Assembly (NCBI RefSeq): GCF_009833495.1
Contig: NZ_WUWG01000003.1
Location: 930,001-994,000 of the forward strand
Origin: Oceanomicrobium pacificus
Lineage (GTDB): Bacteria; Pseudomonadota; Alphaproteobacteria; Rhodobacterales; Rhodobacteraceae
DNA: 64,000 nucleotides
Reading direction: 5' to 3'
Made by a program: the position numbers and the translations under genes. Below are positions 59,223 to 64,000 of this stretch, in pieces; the first letter of the stretch is position 1; every line of letters begins with the position of its first letter. The notes beneath the pieces were generated by a model. It saw only the letters and a list, made by a program, of their open reading frames with translations. It made no database searches and had not been told where the DNA came from.

Positions 59223-59965
59223 TCGCACGTACGCCGGACGGATGGACGATCATCAGCGGGGCGGCGGCCGGGATCGGTGCCGCCCTTGCCGCCGACTGTA
59301 CCGCGCGCGGACAGCGGGTGCTCGGAATAGACCGTGATGCGGCCGAATTGGCCCGAACGGCAGAGGCGCTCGGGCCCCAATTCCAAGGCGCAGTCGCCGA
59401 CATGCAGGATGCCGACGCGGTGCGGGCCGCGATCGGTTCGGTCGACGGTCCTGTCGCCACGCTCATCAGCAACGCGGCCATCGTCCGCGCCTGCCCCTTT
59501 GCCGACAGCAGCCCCGATGACTGGGCCGAGGTCATCGGCGTCAATCTGATGGGCATGGTGCATCTGGTGCAGGCCGCCCTGCCCCGCCTGTCGGATGGCG
59601 GCCGGATCGTGGCGCTCTCGTCCCACTCCGCGGTGCGCGGCAGTTTCGGGCGCGCGGCCTATGCGGCCTCAAAGGGCGGTGTCGACGCGCTGGTGCGCGT
59701 TCTTGCCGTGGAACTGGCCCCGCGCCGGATCACCGTCAACGCCGTGGCCCCCGGTCCGGTCGAGACGCCGCACGTGAAGGCCAGTCACAGCGACGCACGC
59801 CGCACGGGCTGGGCCGAACGCCTGCCCGTCGGACGCTATGCCGCGCCGGAGGAAATCACCGCCGCCGTGCGCTTCCTTGCCTCGCCCGAGGCCAGCTACA
59901 TCACCGGACAGGTGCTGCCCGTGGACGGCGGCTTCACCAGCGCCGGACTGACCCACACGATATGA
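59219..59965 (+). CDS. Short-chain dehydrogenase/reductase of the HutC cluster
   Basis: This 248-residue SDR has GAAAGIG (14-20) for cofactor binding, an acidic residue after strand 2 (GIDRD) favouring NAD, SNAAI in place of the usual NNAG, and catalytic Ser135, Tyr148 and Lys152 in YAASK. The C-terminal YITGQVLPVDGGF is typical. Coupled to the lactonase by an ATGA overlap, it may oxidise a cyclic hemiacetal to the lactone that the lactonase then opens. The substrate is unknown. Confidence 0.86.
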   Translation: MIARTPDGWTIISGAAAGIGAALAADCTARGQRVLGIDRDAAELARTAEALGPQFQGAVADMQDADAVRAAIGSVDGPVATLISNAAIVRACPFADSSPDDWAEVIGVNLMGMVHLVQAALPRLSDGGRIVALSSHSAVRGSFGRAAYAASKGGVDALVRVLAVELAPRRITVNAVAPGPVETPHVKASHSDARRTGWAERLPVGRYAAPEEITAAVRFLASPEASYITGQVLPVDGGFTSAGLTHTI

Positions 59966-59974
59966 GGCCCTGAC

Positions 59975-61045
59975 ATGGATCTTCTGGTACTTCCCGGCGA
60001 CGATATCGGACCGGAAATCACCGCCGTCGCCTGCCGCGTCCTGAAACGCGCGAGTGACATTCACGGGCTCGATCTGCGGTTCGAGCAACGCGCGGTCGGC
60101 GTGGCCGCACACCAAAGCAGCGGCTCCACCGTGCCCGACAGCGTGCTCGACGCGGCCCTGAAGGCGGACGGGATCATCCTCGGACCGGCCGGAATGACGG
60201 CCTATCCGGAAGCAACCACCGGCTGGCTCAACGTGCCGGGCACGATCCGCAAGCGGCTCGATCTCTATGCCAATATCCGCCCGGCCCGCAGCCGCGCCGG
60301 CATCCCCGGCGCGCGCGCCGGCCTCGACGTGACGATTGTGCGCGAAAATACCGAAGGTTTCTATTCCGACCGCAACATGTTCCTTGGCTCGGGCGAGTTC
60401 ATGCCGACCGAGGATGTGGCGCTCTCGGTGCGCAAGATCACCCGTCAGGCGTCGCACCGGATCGCCCGCGTGGCCTTCGAGATGGCCAAGGGCGAGAACC
60501 GGCCCGTCACCGTGGTGGGCAAACGCCATGTGCTGCAGGTCTCTGACGGGCTCTTCATGGAAGAGGTGCGCCGCGTGGCCGCCGACTATCCCGATATCCC
60601 GCTGACCGAGGTGGATATCGACGCCATGGCAGCGGACATTTACACACGGCCGGAAAAGTTCGGCATCATCCTGATTTCCAACATGTTCGGCGACATTCTG
60701 TCGAACCTCGCGGTGGCGCTGTCGGGCAGCCTCGGACTGGCCGCATCGCTCAATGCAGGGGACGGCCGCGCGGCGGCAAATGCCGGGCACGGATCCGCGC
60801 CCGATATAGCCGGGCGGGGCATCGCCAACCCGCTGGGGCTGGTGCAATCGACGATCCTGCTTGTCGACTGGCTTGGCCGCACGCGTGACAAGCCGGCTTT
60901 CACGCAGGCGGCCGCACAGCTTCACCAGGCGGTCGACCGGGTGCTGGCGACGCCGGACACCCGCCCGGGCGACCTTGGCGGCCCTGCCGGGACGGAGGCC
61001 GTGGGCGACGCGCTGGTCGCCGCGCTGGAGGACCTGGCCGGCTGA
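59975..61045 (+). CDS. Isocitrate/isopropylmalate dehydrogenase-family protein (tartrate/D-malate dehydrogenase-like)
   Basis: This 356-residue metal- and NAD-dependent beta-decarboxylating dehydrogenase has LPGDDIGPEI at the start, the substrate Arg/Tyr region VRENTEGFYSDRN, and metal aspartates in SNMFGDILSNLA. Length and context resemble tartrate or D-malate dehydrogenases rather than the citric-acid-cycle or leucine enzymes, since no partner genes of those pathways are here. It would oxidise a 2-hydroxy acid and release CO2, giving a 2-keto product such as hydroxypyruvate from tartrate. It is the last gene of the importer arm, nine bases after the SDR. Confidence 0.85.
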   Translation: MDLLVLPGDDIGPEITAVACRVLKRASDIHGLDLRFEQRAVGVAAHQSSGSTVPDSVLDAALKADGIILGPAGMTAYPEATTGWLNVPGTIRKRLDLYANIRPARSRAGIPGARAGLDVTIVRENTEGFYSDRNMFLGSGEFMPTEDVALSVRKITRQASHRIARVAFEMAKGENRPVTVVGKRHVLQVSDGLFMEEVRRVAADYPDIPLTEVDIDAMAADIYTRPEKFGIILISNMFGDILSNLAVALSGSLGLAASLNAGDGRAAANAGHGSAPDIAGRGIANPLGLVQSTILLVDWLGRTRDKPAFTQAAAQLHQAVDRVLATPDTRPGDLGGPAGTEAVGDALVAALEDLAG

Positions 61046-61248
61046 ACCCACGCCACCGGTGGCACGGATCACCGGAGATGCTTCGAGCAGCATCCCGGAA
61101 ACCGGCGGCTGATCCGCGCCCGTGCACCAAACATCAACGGCTTGAAAAAATACTGTGTCAGGGAAACACTGGGCGGTGATCGTCCGGCTGTGCCGCGCAT
61201 GGCCGTTCGCGCCCCCGGGGTTCGTGTTCACTGCCGCAGGAGTTGCCG

Positions 61249-63609
61249 ATGACTGTCACCATCAGAAACGGATCGCCGGCCCTTTCGCCATGGTCGCCGC
61301 TCGCGCCCCTCAGCCTTGCCGCGCTTTCGGCCCTTTTGCCCGCGCCTGCCGCGGCACAAAGCGCGCAAGCCTGCGTGGAGCTCGGCTCCCCGCGCACGGA
61401 ATATCGGGCCGGCACCGAAACCACGCTCGGCGGGCAGACGATCACGACGACGGAACGGATCTGCCTGCCCATACCCAACGGGCCGATCACCGGCTTGGTC
61501 GTCGGCAATTCAAGGATCACATCGGGCGGGGAACTCGAGATCTACGTGCCGGGCCAGAATATCAACCCGCAAAACGCCTCCGTCCTGACGCTGCTCAATG
61601 TCGATGTGGAGGCCGGAAGCGGCGATTTCGTCTCCCGCAAGGCGTTGGCAACGAACATCAACGGCAAATTGCGGGTCAATATCCTGAACACACGGATCGG
61701 GTCCGGCCGCTCGATGACCTTCGCGCCCGCCAATGGCGGGGATGTCGACCCGACCGAGGTCTATTTCCAGTCCGACCGCCCGCTGACCTATGACCAACTG
61801 ACCGTCACCAATGCAACGGAGATTTACTTCGGCGTCCTGAACATCCAGACGCGGATTGTCCAACCCTCCGATTTCACGCTGACCGGCAGTTCCATGTCCG
61901 CCACGAGCGATATCGTGATCGGACGCGGCACCACGCTCCGGCTCGATGCGGCCAGCAGCCTGACCACGCCCGATTTCGACCATTTCGGCACGCTTGCGGG
62001 CGATGGCACGATCAACGCCTTCACCTTCGTGTCGAAGAGCGGCAGCACCCTGTCCCCGGGCTCCTCCATCGGAACGCTGACTTTCAACAGCGCGATGGAT
62101 TTCGAGAGCGGGTCGACGATCATCACGGAAGTGGACCCCGCTGCCGCACAGAAAGCCGACCTGATGACCGCAACCGATGCCGTCACCGGGATCAACAATG
62201 CGCGGATCCAGGTGGAAGCCGCCCGGCCCGGCCTGACCCCGCAGGATTATGAAGCCGGCAACGACTACACCGTTTTTCAGGCATCCGCATTCGACGGCGA
62301 CACCCCGGCGCTTGCGGCCGGCGGGTCGCTGCCCGCGCTCCTCGGCCTGCGCATCGCCAACACGCCCACAGCCGACGGCCGGATCGACATTGCATTCACG
62401 GCGCAGCCCGTCTCCAGCCTGCCGCAACATCCCGCGGTCACTAACTCGCCCAATGCCAGCAATCTGGCTGGGGCTATCGCGACGGCCACGACCGTGTCGC
62501 CCAGCACCAGCCTGACCAACGGCACCACAATCGGCACGGCGGTCAGCACGCTGACCAATGCAGGGGCCTCGGGCTTCAACCTTGTCCATGCAGAGCCCTA
62601 TTCCTCGAACCTCGCCATCGGACTGGAGCAGCTGGACCTGGTCTCAGGTGCCGTGTTGCGGCAGGCCGATTGCGGCGCACTGCAGCATACAGGGTTCGAT
62701 ATGTCCGACCGCCCACTGTCGACGGCGGCGAACCTTCCCACGGACAGCAGACCGAACTGCGCCGACCGCCGGTGGTGGATCGACGCGGCCTATGTGCGCG
62801 GTAATGTCGAGGGGTCGGGCGGGCTCGGCACATACGACTATTCGCTCGGCAACCTGACCTTCGGCGCGGATGTCTACGAATTCGATGCAGGCATCGTCGG
62901 CCTCTTTGCCGGTTTGGGCCGCGCGTCGATGGACGAGCATGACCAGGTCGTGCAGGATTTCTCCACCGACAGTTTCCATCTGGGCGGCTACGGGCACGGC
63001 ACGGCGGGCGCCTGGGACTGGTCGGGGATCATCGGCATCATGTCCGGCAAGACGGATGCGGAGCGCACCAACCCGTCCGTCGGCAGTTTCACCGGCGGGG
63101 TGGCAACCGCGTCGCTCGATCAGGACGGGTTCCACGCCGGGGTTCAGGCGCGCCGCCCCATGCAGTTGGAAAACGGCGCCAATCTGGCCACCGTGCTCGG
63201 CCTGAACTACGCCCGGATCCGGCAGGGCGCCGCGACGGAATCCGGCAGCGGCGACTTCCTCTATGCGATCGACGCTGCCGATGCCGAAGCGCTGGTCGCG
63301 TCCGTGGGGCTCGACTATCAGCGGGAAGTCTCGACCGCCTACGGGCTTTTCACGCCGATCGCCTTCGCGCGTTACGAGTATGACTTTCTGGCCGACCGGA
63401 ACGGCGATCACGAAGTGACGGTCAACAGCCCCGTCTTTGGAAGCTTCACGCAGGTGGGCCAGAACCGTGGCGCGCACGGGTTCGTGCTGGGTCTCGGCCT
63501 TGGCTACCAGATTTCCGACACGGCCCGCGCATCGGCAGGCTACGCCTATGCGCTGCGCTCCAACGGCTACGAGCACGGGCTGGGCGCCAATCTCAGCGTG
63601 CGGTTCTGA
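61249..63609 (+). CDS. Autotransporter (type V secreted) protein
   Basis: This 786-residue protein has an extended N-terminus and signal peptide ending about residue 37 (PAPAAA/QSAQ), a beta-helix-like passenger (about 45-440) with repeated GxxLxx strand patterns, and a C-terminal autotransporter barrel (about 520-786) beginning RRWWIDAAYVRGNVEGSGG and ending SVRF with a final Phe. GTLAGDGTINAFTFVSKSGS and SPGSSIGTLTF are classical passenger features. Four cysteines in the exported part (ACVELG, ERICLP, ADCGAL, PNCADR) are unusual for this class. An AGGAG six bases before the ATG at 61249 sets the start. It appears to be monocistronic. Confidence 0.87.
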   Translation: MTVTIRNGSPALSPWSPLAPLSLAALSALLPAPAAAQSAQACVELGSPRTEYRAGTETTLGGQTITTTERICLPIPNGPITGLVVGNSRITSGGELEIYVPGQNINPQNASVLTLLNVDVEAGSGDFVSRKALATNINGKLRVNILNTRIGSGRSMTFAPANGGDVDPTEVYFQSDRPLTYDQLTVTNATEIYFGVLNIQTRIVQPSDFTLTGSSMSATSDIVIGRGTTLRLDAASSLTTPDFDHFGTLAGDGTINAFTFVSKSGSTLSPGSSIGTLTFNSAMDFESGSTIITEVDPAAAQKADLMTATDAVTGINNARIQVEAARPGLTPQDYEAGNDYTVFQASAFDGDTPALAAGGSLPALLGLRIANTPTADGRIDIAFTAQPVSSLPQHPAVTNSPNASNLAGAIATATTVSPSTSLTNGTTIGTAVSTLTNAGASGFNLVHAEPYSSNLAIGLEQLDLVSGAVLRQADCGALQHTGFDMSDRPLSTAANLPTDSRPNCADRRWWIDAAYVRGNVEGSGGLGTYDYSLGNLTFGADVYEFDAGIVGLFAGLGRASMDEHDQVVQDFSTDSFHLGGYGHGTAGAWDWSGIIGIMSGKTDAERTNPSVGSFTGGVATASLDQDGFHAGVQARRPMQLENGANLATVLGLNYARIRQGAATESGSGDFLYAIDAADAEALVASVGLDYQREVSTAYGLFTPIAFARYEYDFLADRNGDHEVTVNSPVFGSFTQVGQNRGAHGFVLGLGLGYQISDTARASAGYAYALRSNGYEHGLGANLSVRF

Positions 63610-63629
63610 CCGGTCGCGGGTTTGACGCC

Positions 63630-64000
63630 TCAGCCCGCCGGCGCGCCCGCCACCCCGAGCGCGAGCATCAGAAGCGCGATCGCCGCGACCCATGCGGCGG
63701 CGATGCGCAGCGCGATGCCAACCCACGGCCAGTTGTAGCGGTCGCGGATCACATCGACGATCCCGACGAGAAACAGCAGCCCGACGGTAGCACCCACGAT
63801 CGACCCTGACATGACGAACAGCCGGTCGGCTGCCGGACCGGGATCGGGCACCGACACGGCACCGATGCAAAAGCCCCCAAGCGCCACCAGCAGGGCAACG
63901 AGCGGCACCAGACGGCCCGGCAGGAGCGCGGCCGTCGCAGAGGCGGCAAACGCGGCGCCGAACATGAGCAGGTCGAGCGCGCCCGTCCCCTGACCTGCGA
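63630..64000 (-). CDS. Small membrane protein, cut by window end
   Basis: An open frame on the minus strand ends at 63630 and remains open to the window edge. The visible part, including GALDLLMFGAAFAASATAAL upstream of an internal ATG at 63965, forms four to five hydrophobic helices and ends AAWVAAIALLMLALGVAGAP. If the ATG at 63965 were the start the protein would have 111 residues, but the coding-like sequence before it suggests a longer protein continuing outside. The last helices vaguely recall HupE/UreJ-type membrane proteins, a weak impression only. Confidence 0.55.
   Translation of the reverse strand, partial: AGQGTGALDLLMFGAAFAASATAALLPGRLVPLVALLVALGGFCIGAVSVPDPGPAADRLFVMSGSIVGATVGLLFLVGIVDVIRDRYNWPWVGIALRIAAAWVAAIALLMLALGVAGAPAG

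Noticed and set aside
61052-61063. 12-bp palindrome GCCACCGGTGGC after the decarboxylating dehydrogenase gene
   Set aside because: It has no loop or T-run for a terminator, and no regulator is next to it. Together with a weak 6-bp hairpin at 61077-61094 it is too little to call.

Overview
The window is GC-rich, densely coding DNA with short gaps, many ATGA start/stop overlaps and strong GGAGG-type ribosome binding sites. Gene content (several ABC and TRAP sugar/acid importers, two DUF3604 proteins, a two-domain chromate transporter, a TAXI-type binding protein) suggests a heterotrophic alphaproteobacterium, most likely a marine Rhodobacteraceae-type organism. This is inferred from content only; there is no rRNA, tRNA or housekeeping marker to fix it. 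I see no insertion sequence, phage, CRISPR array or tRNA.

Layout. (1) 1-1379: end of a polysaccharide-type region with a nucleotide-sugar dehydrogenase. (2) 1376-16364: an eleven-gene minus-strand operon for a hemicellulose-type sugar: a binding-protein ABC importer, beta-mannosidase, D-lyxose/mannose isomerase, sugar isomerase-fold protein, Gfo/Idh/MocA oxidoreductase, aldo/keto reductase, GH43 glycosidase and xylulokinase. A divergent LacI regulator has a perfect 22-bp palindrome at its promoter. (3) 16368-26458: accessory genes: a drug-efflux-type MFS protein, small membrane protein, DUF3833 lipoprotein, chalcone-isomerase-like protein, ChrA, a beta-barrel protein, a DUF3604 enzyme, a homocysteine-methyltransferase-family protein and a secreted protein. 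(4) 26597-32068: a D-mannonate-type operon (TRAP importer, oxidoreductase, mannonate dehydratase) with a UxuR-like operator inside its promoter. (5) 32087-39033: a galactofuranose/ribose-type ABC importer with aldose 1-epimerase and a divergent LacI regulator. (6) 39049-42593: an enolase-superfamily sugar-acid dehydratase divergent from a GntR/FCD regulator, aldose-epimerase-like protein and SDR dehydrogenase, with a perfect 16-bp palindrome between. (7) 42600-47017: copper (copA-cueR, CueR-type 19-bp-spacer promoter) and arsenic-type (ArsP-like permease, ArsR) resistance. (8) 47057-52319: hydrolase, beta-hydroxyacid dehydrogenase, membrane-anchored TAXI protein and the second DUF3604 enzyme. 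(9) 52458-61045: a HutC-regulated divergent cluster with an NMT1/SsuA-type ABC importer, lactonase, SDR, tartrate/isopropylmalate-type decarboxylating dehydrogenase, hydroxypyruvate-isomerase-like enzyme and an Asp/Glu-racemase-family protein. I cannot match this set to a pathway I know, and it is the best candidate here for an undescribed catabolic system. (10) 61249-64000: an autotransporter and a membrane protein cut by the window edge.

The common theme is carbohydrate and sugar-acid scavenging: five separately regulated catabolic units in about 60 kb, each with its own importer or oxidative enzymes, a local regulator or operator, and often a stable stem-loop after the binding-protein gene that would set high binding-protein to low permease expression. 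All family assignments come from reading motifs and overall protein resemblance; no database search was run.
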